In this document: positions 8,871 through 16,963 of the stretch, one piece after another
Layout: each line of letters begins with the position of its first letter
How positions within the stretch are numbered: position 1 is the first letter of the stretch
Assembly (NCBI RefSeq): GCF_029203285.1
Contig: NZ_CP115669.1
Location: 1,364,001-1,428,000 of the forward strand
Source of the DNA: Pseudomonas sp. PSE14
GTDB taxonomy: Bacteria > Pseudomonadota > Gammaproteobacteria > Pseudomonadales > Pseudomonadaceae
Direction of reading: 5' to 3'
Length of the DNA stretch: 64,000 nucleotides
The notes under the pieces: model-generated
The model's database searches: none
What the model saw: the letters and a program-made list of their open reading frames with translations, nothing else
What the model was told of the DNA's origin: nothing
Position numbers and translations under genes: made by a program

Positions 8871-9734
8871 ATGACCGATATGTCTGCCATCGCCGAACAA
8901 CTGGCGCGCATCGCCCGCCTGCTCGAACAATCCCTGCCGCAGCGCTCCGAGCTGGCGCTGGAGGAGGGTGCCATTGCCCACTTGTGGGAATACCGCCAGG
9001 GCCAGCCGCGCCTGATGCCGGTAAGGGAGCCGGCGTTGATCGCCTTCGACGACCTGCGCAACGTCGACCGGCAGAAGGCGCTGATCGAGCAGAATACCCG
9101 CCAGTTCGTTGCCGGCCGCCCGGCCAACAACGTGCTGCTCACCGGCGCACGCGGCACCGGCAAGAGCTCGCTGGTGAAGGCCTGCCTGCACGCTTTCCAG
9201 GCCGAAGGACTGCGCCTGATCGAGGTGGACAAGGAGCACCTGGCCGACCTGCCGCAGATCATCGACCTGCTGCGTCATCGCCCGGAGCGCTTCATTCTGT
9301 TCTGCGACGACCTCTCCTTCGAGGACGGCGAGACCGGCTACAAGGGCCTGAAGACGGTGCTCGATGGCTCCGTGGCCGGGCAGTCCGGCAACGTTCTGAT
9401 CTACGCCACCTCCAACCGTCGCCACCTGCTGGCCGAGCGCGCCGAGGACAACCTGGCCTTCCAGCGCAGCGAAAGCGGCGAGCTGCATCCCGGCGAGGCG
9501 GTGGAAGAGAAGGTGTCGCTGTCCGAGCGCTTCGGCCTGTGGATATCCTTCTATGCGTTCAACCAGGAGCAGTACCTGGAGGCGGTCGCGCGCTGGCTGG
9601 AGTCCCACGGCCTGGGTGGTGTGGAGCAGCTCGAGTGGGAGCAGGCGGCGATCCGCTGGGCGACCCACCGCGGTTCGAGGTCCGGGCGGATCGCTGCGCA
9701 GTTCGCCCGGGATTACGCCGGGCGCCGGCCGTAG
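8871..9734 (+). CDS. DUF815-family P-loop ATPase
   Basis: 287 residues from the ATG at 8871; an in-frame ATG at 8859 would add four residues, and neither has a clear ribosome site. The AAA-like core is visible: Walker A GARGTGKSSLVKA at about residue 88, Walker B-like RFILFCDDLSFE near 145, and a sensor-like IYATSNRRHLL. The DUF815 family is widespread and uncharacterised, and resembles DnaA/DnaC-like ATPases. Divergent from the AraC gene at 7977, with 87 bp between the two starts. Confidence 0.85.
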   Translation: MTDMSAIAEQLARIARLLEQSLPQRSELALEEGAIAHLWEYRQGQPRLMPVREPALIAFDDLRNVDRQKALIEQNTRQFVAGRPANNVLLTGARGTGKSSLVKACLHAFQAEGLRLIEVDKEHLADLPQIIDLLRHRPERFILFCDDLSFEDGETGYKGLKTVLDGSVAGQSGNVLIYATSNRRHLLAERAEDNLAFQRSESGELHPGEAVEEKVSLSERFGLWISFYAFNQEQYLEAVARWLESHGLGGVEQLEWEQAAIRWATHRGSRSGRIAAQFARDYAGRRP

Positions 9735-9760
9735 ATACGGCGGAAGGCCATGCGGCGCAG

Positions 9761-9805
9761 AGGTGCAACCCGACGAGCTGAAACTGGGCAGGTAGGTGCA
9801 ACTCG
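9761..9805 (+). promoter_or_regulatory. Two direct GGTGCAACYCG sites upstream of pruR
   Basis: AGGTGCAACCCG at 9761-9772 and AGGTGCAACTCG at 9794-9805, 33 bp apart (about three helical turns) in direct orientation and 34 bp before the pruR start. The same word occurs at 10696, 10739 and, inverted, at 21395. It contains TGCAAC, the complement of GTTGCA, the core recognised by PutA repressors. Direct repeats also suit an AraC protein such as PruR. Which protein binds is inference. Confidence 0.6.
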
Positions 9806-9838
9806 CGTAACATGCGCAAAATTTGATCAGTTCGCGCC

Positions 9839-10588
9839 ATGTTCGAAACCCGCCTCGCCCGTCTGTCCGACCAGACCCATCAGCATGCCCATGACCATCA
9901 CCAATTAGTGATGTCGCTCAGTGGTCGCGCGGAGTTCGAGATCGACGGCCGGAGCGGCGAGGTCTGCCGGATGCGCGCCTGCCTGGTGCCGGGGGATGTG
10001 GGGCACGAATTCGCCGGCGTGGGCGACAACCATATGCTGATCGTCGACCTCGACGAGGCCAGCATCGGCGAGCAGGACCGTGACCTGCTGGCGCGTCTGT
10101 TCGAGGCGCCGCGCTATCCGACCCTGGATGCCGATTTCCAGAACCTGCTCAGTTATGCCGGCGCCGAGATCGCCCGCTACGGCAACGACCCGCTGCTGGC
10201 TCGTGCCCTGGGCGGCGTGCTGCTGCGCGCCCTGCACCTGCGCCTGTTCGGCGAGGTGGCGGCGCCGCGCGGTGGCCCCCTGGACCTGGAGCGACTGGAT
10301 GCCTATATCGGCGAGCACCTCGCCCGGCGCATCACGGTGGCCGAGCTGGCGCAGGTCGCCTGCCTGAGCCCCAGCCAGTTCCATGCGCAGTTCAAGGATC
10401 GGGTCGGTCTTACGCCCCATCAGTACCTGCTGCGCCAGCGCCTGGACCGGGCCGCCCGTCTGCTGCGCGAGAGTGATCTGCCGCTGGTGCGGGTGGCGGG
10501 GGAGTGCGGCTTCTCCAGTCAGAGTGCGCTGACCACCACCATGCGCCGTTACCTGGGACTGACGCCGGGCAACCTGCGACGCAGCTGA
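9839..10588 (+). CDS. pruR: AraC-family regulator, probable proline-utilisation activator PruR
   Basis: 249 residues. N-terminal AraC ligand domain (HQHAHDHHQLVMSLSGRAEFEI, then CLVPGDVGHEFAG), C-terminal double helix-turn-helix at about residues 150-245 (ITVAELAQVACLSPSQFHAQFKDRVG; LVRVAGECGFSSQSALTTTMRRYLG). In P. aeruginosa the AraC regulator PruR, next to putA-putP, activates proline catabolism in response to proline. Position beside asrA-type lon and putP supports that name; identity is not proved by sequence alone. Unusually, no putA lies between this gene and putP. Confidence 0.75.
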   Translation: MFETRLARLSDQTHQHAHDHHQLVMSLSGRAEFEIDGRSGEVCRMRACLVPGDVGHEFAGVGDNHMLIVDLDEASIGEQDRDLLARLFEAPRYPTLDADFQNLLSYAGAEIARYGNDPLLARALGGVLLRALHLRLFGEVAAPRGGPLDLERLDAYIGEHLARRITVAELAQVACLSPSQFHAQFKDRVGLTPHQYLLRQRLDRAARLLRESDLPLVRVAGECGFSSQSALTTTMRRYLGLTPGNLRRS

Positions 10589-10695
10589 ATTCCTCGTTTC
10601 CGGTCGATTCCAATGCTGACCAAATGGTCAGCTGGCGCTCTGCCGGTGTCGGAGTCTTTTGCAAGAAATCCGGAGTTTTCAGCAAGAAATCCATG

Positions 10696-10751
10696 GGTGC
10701 AACCCATAGAGTCCGCCAACCGCGTTGCTGGTAGTCCAAGGTGCAACCCGG
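10696..10751 (+). promoter_or_regulatory. Two further GGTGCAACCC sites downstream of pruR, upstream of putP
   Basis: GGGTGCAACCCA at about 10695-10706 and AGGTGCAACCCGG at 10739-10751, again direct repeats, about 44 bp apart (four helical turns). The second is identical over 13 bp to the reverse complement at 21395-21407. They lie about 630 bp before putP, at the upstream edge of its long non-coding leader. Confidence 0.55.
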
Positions 10752-11375
10752 TCAGACCAAGAACAACATCCAGCTCGATACGCGGGAGGGCAGCATGCCC
10801 ATCACCGGTTTTGTCTTCGCCTGTAGCGCGCCTGCACCTGGCTGCGCCACTCTCTCCACGGCCCGGCCCGCAGTGCCCGCCCGTGGTCTCGCGCTGTCCG
10901 CCCTCGGACCAGTGGCGCAATCGACTCCCCAGCTTTCTGTACAATCCGCGCCCTCGTGCGCCGGCCACCCCCTGCCGCTTCTCAATGCGCGCGTGAGCAC
11001 AGTTCTGAACGACTCCGGTGAATGCCACCGCCTGCCCCGTATCGTGTGGCGCGCAGGGCTTCATCGGAGTGCAGGCGTCATTTCCGGCGCCTGAAGGATC
11101 ACCGGGCGTCGCCCGGTAAACGGCCCGCATCTCGCTTATCCGCGAGGTCGGGACGAAGGTCGCCGTGGTGAGACGGCGGCCGCAGGACATCGCCAGCATG
11201 GACGAGGGCGGGCCTGCGTCGGGATGCGTAGCGGTTCGGTGCCCGTTGGCGCCACGCGCAACCCGGTTTGCCTGTGAGCAAGCGCTAACCGGTCGGCGTC
11301 AACCACGCCGGCTGCCAGTCAAGGGCACGCGTTACCCAGCGTGCCTGGATAAAAACAAGCTGCAGGGGAGTCCCC
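10752..11375 (+). other. Long non-coding region / probable putP leader
   Basis: About 620 bp with no convincing gene; the reading frames here lack homologous motifs. A TGTACAAT element (TACAAT at 10940-10945) could be a -10 box, though no good -35 is seen. Downstream are several hairpins: CAGGCG...CGCCTG around 11072-11093, ACCGGGC-GTC-GCCCGGT at 11101-11117 (perfect 7-bp stem), and CTCGC-TTATCC-GCGAG at 11131-11146. It may be a structured 5' leader of putP; no known riboswitch class was recognised. Confidence 0.45.
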
Positions 11376-12893
11376 ATGAGCGTCAACACGCCAACACTGA
11401 TCACCTTCGTGATCTACATCGCTGCCATGGTTCTGATCGGCTTGGCCGCCTATCGTTCCACCAACAACTTCTCCGACTACATCCTCGGTGGCCGCAGCCT
11501 CGGCAGCTTCGTCACCGCGCTCTCGGCCGGCGCCTCGGACATGAGCGGCTGGCTGCTGATGGGCCTGCCGGGCGCCATCTTCCTGTCGGGCATCTCCGAA
11601 AGCTGGATCGCCATCGGCCTGATCTGCGGCGCCTACCTGAACTGGCTGTTCGTCGCCGGCCGCCTGCGCGTGCACACCGAGCACAACGGCAACGCCCTGA
11701 CCCTGCCGGACTACTTCAGCACCCGCTTCGAGGACAACAGCCGTATCCTGCGGGTGATTTCCGCGCTGGTGATCCTGGTGTTCTTCACCATCTACTGCGC
11801 TTCCGGCATCGTCGCCGGCGCCCGCCTGTTCGAAAGCACCTTCGGCATGTCCTACGAGACCGCCCTGTGGGCCGGTGCCGCCGCGACCATCGCCTACACC
11901 TTCGTCGGTGGCTTCCTGGCGGTGAGCTGGACCGACACCGTGCAGGCCTCGCTGATGATCTTCGCGCTGATCCTCACCCCGATCATCGTGCTGTTCGCCA
12001 CCGGTGGCGTGGAGCCGACCTTCGCCGCCATCGAGCTGAAGGACGCGGCCAACTTCGACATGCTCAAAGGCGCTTCCTTCGTCGGCGTGATCTCGCTGAT
12101 GGCCTGGGGCCTGGGCTATTTCGGCCAGCCGCACATCCTGGCGCGCTTCATGGCCGCCGATTCGGTCAAGTCGATCCCGGCTGCCCGCCGCATCTCCATG
12201 ACCTGGATGATCCTCTGCCTGGGCGGCGCGGTTGCCGTGGGCTTCTTCGGCATCGCCTACTTCCAGGCGCATCCGGAGCAGGCTGGCGCGGTTGGTGAGA
12301 ACCACGAGCGCGTGTTCATCGAACTGGCGAAGATCCTCTTCAACCCGTGGATCGCCGGCGTGCTGCTGTCCGCCATTCTCGCCGCGGTGATGAGCACCCT
12401 GAGCTGCCAGCTGCTGGTGTGCTCCTCGGCGCTGACCGAAGACTTCTACAAGGCCTTCCTGCGCAAGAACGCCAGCCAGCTTGAGCTGGTGTGGGTCGGC
12501 CGCGCCATGGTGCTGCTGGTGGCGCTGATCGCCATCGCCCTGGCCGCCAATCCGGAAAACCGTGTCCTGGGCCTGGTCTCCTATGCCTGGGCCGGCTTCG
12601 GCGCCGCCTTCGGTCCGCTGGTGCTGTTCTCCGTGCTGTGGAAGGGCATGACCCGCAACGGCGCGCTGGCCGGCATCATCGTCGGTGCGCTCACCGTGAT
12701 CGTCTGGAAGCAGTTCGGCTGGCTCGGCCTGTACGAGATCATCCCGGGCTTCATCCTCTCCAGCGTCTCGATCGTGGTGTTCAGCCTGATCGGCACCGCC
12801 CCGTCCAAGGCGATGATCCAGCGTTTCGAGGCCGCCGAGGCCGAGTACGCGGAAGCCACTCAGTCGGCCGGCACTCCGGTGACCAGCCGCTGA
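11376..12893 (+). CDS. putP: Sodium/proline symporter
   Basis: 505 residues with about 13 membrane helices. The SSS family signature is clear: YRSTNNFSDYILGGRSLGSF, then ALSAGASDMSGWLLMGLPGA, in which the Ala-Gly-Ala-Ser-Asp-Met-Ser-Gly-Trp stretch forms the sodium and proline site in E. coli PutP. Also GLGYFGQPHILARFMA and the C-terminal FSVLWKGMTRNGALAG. It imports proline with Na+. The ATG at 11376 has a good ribosome site (CAGGGGAG). Followed by a strong terminator, so it is probably monocistronic. Confidence 0.95.
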   Translation: MSVNTPTLITFVIYIAAMVLIGLAAYRSTNNFSDYILGGRSLGSFVTALSAGASDMSGWLLMGLPGAIFLSGISESWIAIGLICGAYLNWLFVAGRLRVHTEHNGNALTLPDYFSTRFEDNSRILRVISALVILVFFTIYCASGIVAGARLFESTFGMSYETALWAGAAATIAYTFVGGFLAVSWTDTVQASLMIFALILTPIIVLFATGGVEPTFAAIELKDAANFDMLKGASFVGVISLMAWGLGYFGQPHILARFMAADSVKSIPAARRISMTWMILCLGGAVAVGFFGIAYFQAHPEQAGAVGENHERVFIELAKILFNPWIAGVLLSAILAAVMSTLSCQLLVCSSALTEDFYKAFLRKNASQLELVWVGRAMVLLVALIAIALAANPENRVLGLVSYAWAGFGAAFGPLVLFSVLWKGMTRNGALAGIIVGALTVIVWKQFGWLGLYEIIPGFILSSVSIVVFSLIGTAPSKAMIQRFEAAEAEYAEATQSAGTPVTSR

Positions 12894-12907
12894 GTCGTCG
12901 CTGAATG

Positions 12908-12946
12908 AAAAAAGGCCGCGCTCCCGAAAGGGGCGCGGCCTTTTTG
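12908..12946 (+). terminator. Intrinsic terminator after putP
   Basis: GGCCGCGCTCC / GGGGCGCGGCC stem with a CGAAA loop, flanked by an A-run before and a T-run after, 15 bp downstream of the putP stop. Confidence 0.9.
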
Positions 12947-12951
12947 CTTTT

Positions 12952-13024
12952 CGTAGGAGCGAGCTTGCTCGCGAACCGCTTGCTGCCTTGGGTGTCCGGT
13001 GGGGTCGCGAGCAAGCTCGCTACA
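12952..13024. repeat. REP pair (GTAGGAGCGAGCTTGCTCGCGAA type)
   Basis: Two inverted REP units: GTAGGAGCGAGCTTGCTCGCGAA from 12953 and TCGCGAGCAAGCTCGCTACA ending at 13024, separated by ~30 bp. A degenerate third head, TTGTAGGAGCGCGCC, is at 13049-13063. It lies between the putP and sotB terminators. Confidence 0.85.
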
Positions 13025-13080
13025 GGCTCAGCCTCGGCTCCGAGTCTCTTGTAGGAGCGCGCCATGATCTCACGCAGACA

Positions 13081-13109
13081 AAAAAGCCGCTCCTTGGAGC
13101 GGCTTTTTT
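13081..13109. terminator. Bidirectional terminator between putP and sotB
   Basis: AAAAAGCCGCTCC-TT-GGAGCGGCTTTTTT: a perfect stem with A-run and T-run on opposite sides, so it can stop transcription from either side. It begins directly at the sotB stop codon on the minus strand. Confidence 0.88.
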
Positions 13110-14305
13110 CAATGTGAAGTGTGCCCGCTGCTCAGCGCCGCCGCATAGCGCCAGCAGGCGAACAGGCAGAGCAACAACCCGACCACCGCCAGCGCGCCGC
13201 CGACGTAGCCGATCCATTCCAGACCCACGCCCGCCGCCACGCGGCTGCCCAGCAGCGCGCCGCCGCCGATGCCGACGTTGTACAGGCCGGAGAACATCGC
13301 CATGGCCACATCGGTGGCGTCGTGGGCCAGCTGCAGCACCTTGGCTTGCAGCGCCAGGCCGAAGCAGAGGATCGCCGCGCCCCAGAACAGGCTCAAGACC
13401 AGCAGCGCCACCGGCGAATGCGCCAGCGGCAGGAGCAGCAACAGGCTGGCGCCGAGCACGGCGATGGCAATGCAGGGGAAAACGCGCGGGAAGCGTTCGC
13501 TGTAGCGGCTGAAGAGGATCGAACCGAACAGTCCGGCGCCGCCGAACAGCAGGAGCAGCAGGGTGGTGCGCTGGCTGTCCAGCGCCGCGACTTCCCGGGC
13601 GAAGGGCTCGATGTAGCTGTAGGCGGTGAACTGCGCGGTGATCACCAGCACGGTGAGCACGTACATCGACACCAGCGCTGGGCGGCGCAGCAGCAGCGGC
13701 AGGCTGCGCAGGGAGCCAGAGTTCTGGCTCGGCAGCAGCGGCAGCGAGCGTGCCAGCCAGAGCACCACCACCACCGAGACACCGGCGATGGCGAGGAAGG
13801 TCGCGCGCCAGCCCAGCGCCTCGCCCAGTACGCGGCCCAGCGGAATGCCCAGCACCATTGCCAGGATGGTGCCGGTGGCGAGCAGGCCGAGGGCTTTCGC
13901 CTGCTGGCCCGGCGGCGCCACGCGCACGGCGAGCGAGGCGGTGATCGACCAGAACACCGCGTGGGCAAAGGCGATGCCGAAGCGGCTGAGCATCAGCACG
14001 CTGAAGTTCCAGGCGACGCCCGAGAGCAGGTGGCTGCCGATGAACAGGCAGAAGATCACCACCAGCAGGCGGCGGCGCTCCATGTTGCGGGTCAGCAGCA
14101 TCAGCGGCAGCGAGGTGAGGGAAACCACCCAGGCGTAGAGGGTGAGCATCAGCCCGGTCTGTTCCGGGCGCATGTCGAAGCTGCGACCGATATCGCTGAG
14201 CAGCCCCACCGGAACGAACTCGGTGGTGTTGAAGATGAAGGCGGCGAGGGCCAGGGCGATGACGCTCAGCCAACTGCCGGTGTGGGTGGGTTGCGTGCTG
14301 CTCAT
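13109..14305 (-). CDS. sotB: MFS efflux transporter, SotB type
   Basis: 398 residues, 12 predicted membrane helices. Matches the SotB/YdeA sugar-efflux group: [21 protein letters not shown] in helix 1, [21 protein letters not shown], and [23 protein letters not shown] in helix 4. E. coli SotB exports arabinose, lactose analogues and IPTG; substrates in Pseudomonas are unknown. It stands alone, bounded by its own terminator, with 207 bp to the next LysR gene. Confidence 0.85.
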   Translation of the reverse strand: MSSTQPTHTGSWLSVIALALAAFIFNTTEFVPVGLLSDIGRSFDMRPEQTGLMLTLYAWVVSLTSLPLMLLTRNMERRRLLVVIFCLFIGSHLLSGVAWNFSVLMLSRFGIAFAHAVFWSITASLAVRVAPPGQQAKALGLLATGTILAMVLGIPLGRVLGEALGWRATFLAIAGVSVVVVLWLARSLPLLPSQNSGSLRSLPLLLRRPALVSMYVLTVLVITAQFTAYSYIEPFAREVAALDSQRTTLLLLLFGGAGLFGSILFSRYSERFPRVFPCIAIAVLGASLLLLLPLAHSPVALLVLSLFWGAAILCFGLALQAKVLQLAHDATDVAMAMFSGLYNVGIGGGALLGSRVAAGVGLEWIGYVGGALAVVGLLLCLFACWRYAAALSSGHTSH

Positions 14306-14512
14306 GGGAATCCTGAGGTGAGATGGGGCTCAGGCCGAGTCCCCCGGCCATGCGCGGTGCGCTCCGGAGCCGATGGGGCGGAGTGCGGGCGGGCAAAGAG
14401 GAATCGTTATAGGTATGGGGGATGCGGCGGATGTGATTCTACCCACGGCCGCCGCGCCGTGCACGGCGAACGCCCACCTGTGCGGGCACAGCGGCAAACG
14501 CCTCGACTAGCC

Positions 14513-15427
14513 TCAGGCGGCGTTGTCGATCAGCGGATCGGCTGCCTGGGCCGCTTCCTCGGCCAGCCAGTCGAGGAAAGCGCGCACCGGCGGATGGCGC
14601 TCGCGGCCCGGCACGCAGAGCGCGGTATAGCGGGCGCCGGGCACGTTGATTTCCGGGCGGTAGGGTACGAGAAGTCCTTTCTCCACGGATTCCGAGACCA
14701 GCAGCGAACTGGCCAGCACCAGCCCCTGGCCGGCGATGGCCGCCTGCAGGGCGTAGAACTCTTCCTCGTATTCGCGCTGGATCGCCTGGGTCAGCAGGCA
14801 CTCCTCGCCGGCCGCCGCGCACCAGGCCTTCCAGCCGCGTTCGTAGAGCTCGGAGTTGTACCAGCGCACGCTGATCATCTCCGGCACTTCCACGTCGGCG
14901 GTGGCCACCAGCGCCGGCGCGCCGTACACCGCGAAGCGCTCGCCGAGCAGGAACTGGCTGTGCATGCGCGGGTAGTCGCCGAAGCCGTAGCGGATCGCCA
15001 GGTCGACACTGGCGTCCTGCTGCAGGTCGAGCAGTTCGCACTGGCTGTCCAGGCGCAGGCGGATGTGCGGGTAACGGGCGTAGAAGCGCCCCAGGCGCGG
15101 CACCAGCCAGAGGGCGGCGAAGGCTGGTGTGGTGGATATCGTCAGGCTGCTGGCGCTGCGCTGTGGGCGCAGGCTGTCCACCGACTGCGAAACCTCCAGC
15201 AGCGCGCCGTGCAGGCTGCGGAAAAGTCGTTCGCCGGCTTCGGTCAGGCGCACCTGGCGCGGCAGGCGCTCGAACAGCGGCAGGCCCAGCCAGTCCTCCA
15301 GCGCGCGGACCTGATGGGACACCGCCGTGGGTGTCACCGACAGCTCCTGGGCGGCGGCCTTGAAGCTCAGCTGACGCGCCGCGGATTCGAAGGTGCGCAG
15401 GGCGGGAAGGGGCAGGTTGGCGAACAT
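14513..15427 (-). CDS. LysR-family regulator, GcvA-like
   Basis: 304 residues from the ATG at 15427, which has GGAGAG just upstream; an ATG at 15439 would add four residues. N-terminal winged helix-turn-helix (ALRTFESAARQLSFKAAAQELSVTPTAVSHQVRALED) and a GcvA-type effector domain (LDLQQDASVDLAIRYGFGDYP). Divergent, with 140 bp, from an azoreductase/SMR pair that it may control. In PAO1 the same order putP, LysR, azoR is recalled, so this is core genome. Confidence 0.88.
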   Translation of the reverse strand: MFANLPLPALRTFESAARQLSFKAAAQELSVTPTAVSHQVRALEDWLGLPLFERLPRQVRLTEAGERLFRSLHGALLEVSQSVDSLRPQRSASSLTISTTPAFAALWLVPRLGRFYARYPHIRLRLDSQCELLDLQQDASVDLAIRYGFGDYPRMHSQFLLGERFAVYGAPALVATADVEVPEMISVRWYNSELYERGWKAWCAAAGEECLLTQAIQREYEEEFYALQAAIAGQGLVLASSLLVSESVEKGLLVPYRPEINVPGARYTALCVPGRERHPPVRAFLDWLAEEAAQAADPLIDNAA

Positions 15428-15567
15428 GATGCTCTCCATGGATGAGCTGGATTCATCTCGGTGGAGTTTCCCTCAGTTGTCCGCAGGGCGCCCGGAAAAT
15501 AGCTTTGGCGGCAAGACGGAGGTGGATTCGAGACCTCTGCAGTGTATACCCACTCGAGGAGCTATAG

Positions 15568-16206
15568 ATGAACAGGATTCTTGCCATTCACGCCAGCCCG
15601 CGCGCCGAGCGCTCTCATTCCCGGCGCCTGGCCGAGAGTTTTCTCGCCGCACTACCGCAGGCCGAGGTCACGCGCCGCGAGGTCGGCCGCGCCAGCCTGC
15701 CGCACGTCAACGAAGCCTTCATCGCGGCGGCCTTTCATCCCGAGCCGAACCATCGCCCGCTGACCATGCAGGCCGACCTGGCGCTCAGTGATGAACTGGT
15801 GGACGAGTTGTTCACCCACGACCTTCTGGTGATCTCCACGCCCATGTACAACTTCAGCGTGCCCAGCGGCCTCAAGGCCTGGGTCGATCAGATCATCCGT
15901 CTCGGCCGCACCTTCGACCTGCACGTGAATGATGACGGGGCCGAGTACGAACCGCTGCTCAAGGGGCGCAAGGCGCTGATCGTCACCAGCCGTGGCGGCG
16001 CCGGCATGGGCCCGGGCGGCGAGCTGGAGTGGATGAACCATGCCGACGCCTGGCTGCGCGTGGCGCTCGGCTTCCTCGGGATCGAGGATGTACGGGTGAT
16101 CGCCGCCGAAGGCGAGGAGGGCAATCCCGATGCCTTCCAGGCGTCCTACCAGCAGGCCGAGCGGGAACTGGCCGATCTCGCCGAGAGCGAGTGGGTGAGG
16201 GCGTGA
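15568..16206 (+). CDS. azoR: FMN-dependent NADH azoreductase
   Basis: 212 residues, flavodoxin-like fold. Seen: phosphate-binding loop [16 protein letters not shown] near the N-terminus, the FMN-contacting [27 protein letters not shown], and [10 protein letters not shown]. AzoR enzymes reduce quinones and azo dyes by two-electron transfer and protect against thiol-reactive electrophiles. The stop overlaps the start of the SMR transporter by one base (TGATG), so the two are translationally coupled. Family length is typical. Confidence 0.92.
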   Translation: MNRILAIHASPRAERSHSRRLAESFLAALPQAEVTRREVGRASLPHVNEAFIAAAFHPEPNHRPLTMQADLALSDELVDELFTHDLLVISTPMYNFSVPSGLKAWVDQIIRLGRTFDLHVNDDGAEYEPLLKGRKALIVTSRGGAGMGPGGELEWMNHADAWLRVALGFLGIEDVRVIAAEGEEGNPDAFQASYQQAERELADLAESEWVRA

Positions 16207-16514
16207 TGGCCTGGGCGATGCTGATGGTGGCGGCGGTGTTCGAGGTGATGTTCGCCGTGTCGATGAAGTACGCCGAGGGCTTCACCCGGCCGTTGCCCAC
16301 CGTCGTGACGGTGCTGGCGGTGATCGGCGGGATCTTCTTCCTCACCCTGGCGATGCGCCAGTTGCCAGTCAGTATCGCCTACCCGATCTGGACGGCGATC
16401 GGCACCCTGGGCACGGTGATGTTCGGCTTCCTGCTGCTGGGCGAGGCGCTGACCCTGACCAAGTTGCTGTCGGTAGCGCTGATCATTGCCGGGGTGGCCG
16501 GGCTGCGGGTCTGA
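16206..16514 (+). CDS. SMR-family small multidrug transporter
   Basis: 102 residues, four membrane helices. The conserved membrane-embedded glutamate is present in helix 1 (MVAAVFEVMFAVSMKYAEGF, Glu13), with the YPIWTAIGTLGTVMFGFLLLGE core typical of SugE/EmrE proteins. The first helix and the SugE-like 'AYPIWTAIGT' favour the Gdx/SugE (guanidinium exporter) branch over EmrE, but this is not certain. Coupled to the azoreductase by a TGATG junction. Confidence 0.88.
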   Translation: MAWAMLMVAAVFEVMFAVSMKYAEGFTRPLPTVVTVLAVIGGIFFLTLAMRQLPVSIAYPIWTAIGTLGTVMFGFLLLGEALTLTKLLSVALIIAGVAGLRV

Positions 16515-16562
16515 CGGCTTGGTGTTAAGGTGCGGCGGATTCTCACCTGTCGAAGCCGGACC

Positions 16563-16784
16563 ATGACTGAAAAACCGAAGAACCCGCTGCACGGCGTGAC
16601 CCTGGAAGCCATCCTCAACCGCCTGGTCGAGCAGTACGGTTGGGAGGGGCTGGCCAAGCGCATCGATATCCGCTGCTTCAAGAACGACCCGAGCATCAAG
16701 TCCAGCCTGACCTTCCTGCGCCGCACGCCTTGGGCGCGGGAGCAGGTGGAGGGGTTGTACGTGAAGACCGTCCAGGGCAAATAA
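16563..16784 (+). CDS. VF530-family DNA-binding-like small protein
   Basis: 73 residues. Matches the VF530 family: [33 protein letters not shown] followed by [24 protein letters not shown] solution structure of a family member shows a helical fold with a possible nucleic-acid role; the function is unknown. It follows the SMR gene by 48 bp on the same strand and may be in the same transcript. Confidence 0.9.
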   Translation: MTEKPKNPLHGVTLEAILNRLVEQYGWEGLAKRIDIRCFKNDPSIKSSLTFLRRTPWAREQVEGLYVKTVQGK

Positions 16785-16869
16785 CGGCGCGGCTTTTCGT
16801 AGGGTTCAGGGATGTATCGGCGCCGGGGTGTTTGACGTGGATGGCGTCGGCCAGCGAACTCAGAGCTTT

Positions 16870-16947
16870 TCGTAGGAGCGAGCTGGCTCGCGAACCCGGC
16901 TGGACACTCATGGCGTCCGGCTGTTCGCGAGCAAGCTCGCTCCTACA
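16870..16947. repeat. REP pair
   Basis: GTAGGAGCGAGCTGGCTCGCGAA (from 16872) facing TTCGCGAGCAAGCTCGCTCC (ends about 16943), separated by ~30 bp. It lies between the convergent VF530 and penicillin-binding protein genes. Confidence 0.85.
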
Positions 16948-16963
16948 GGGCTGGCATCGGTGT

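Noticed and set aside
10741..11094. 117-codon ORF in the pruR-putP gap, possible putA remnant
   Set aside because: No resemblance to proline dehydrogenase or any family, no ribosome site, and overlaps other frames of similar quality.
13121..15445. 774-residue plus-strand ORF opposite sotB and the LysR gene
   Set aside because: Antisense mirror frame covering two real genes, with Gln/His/Arg-rich low-complexity composition.
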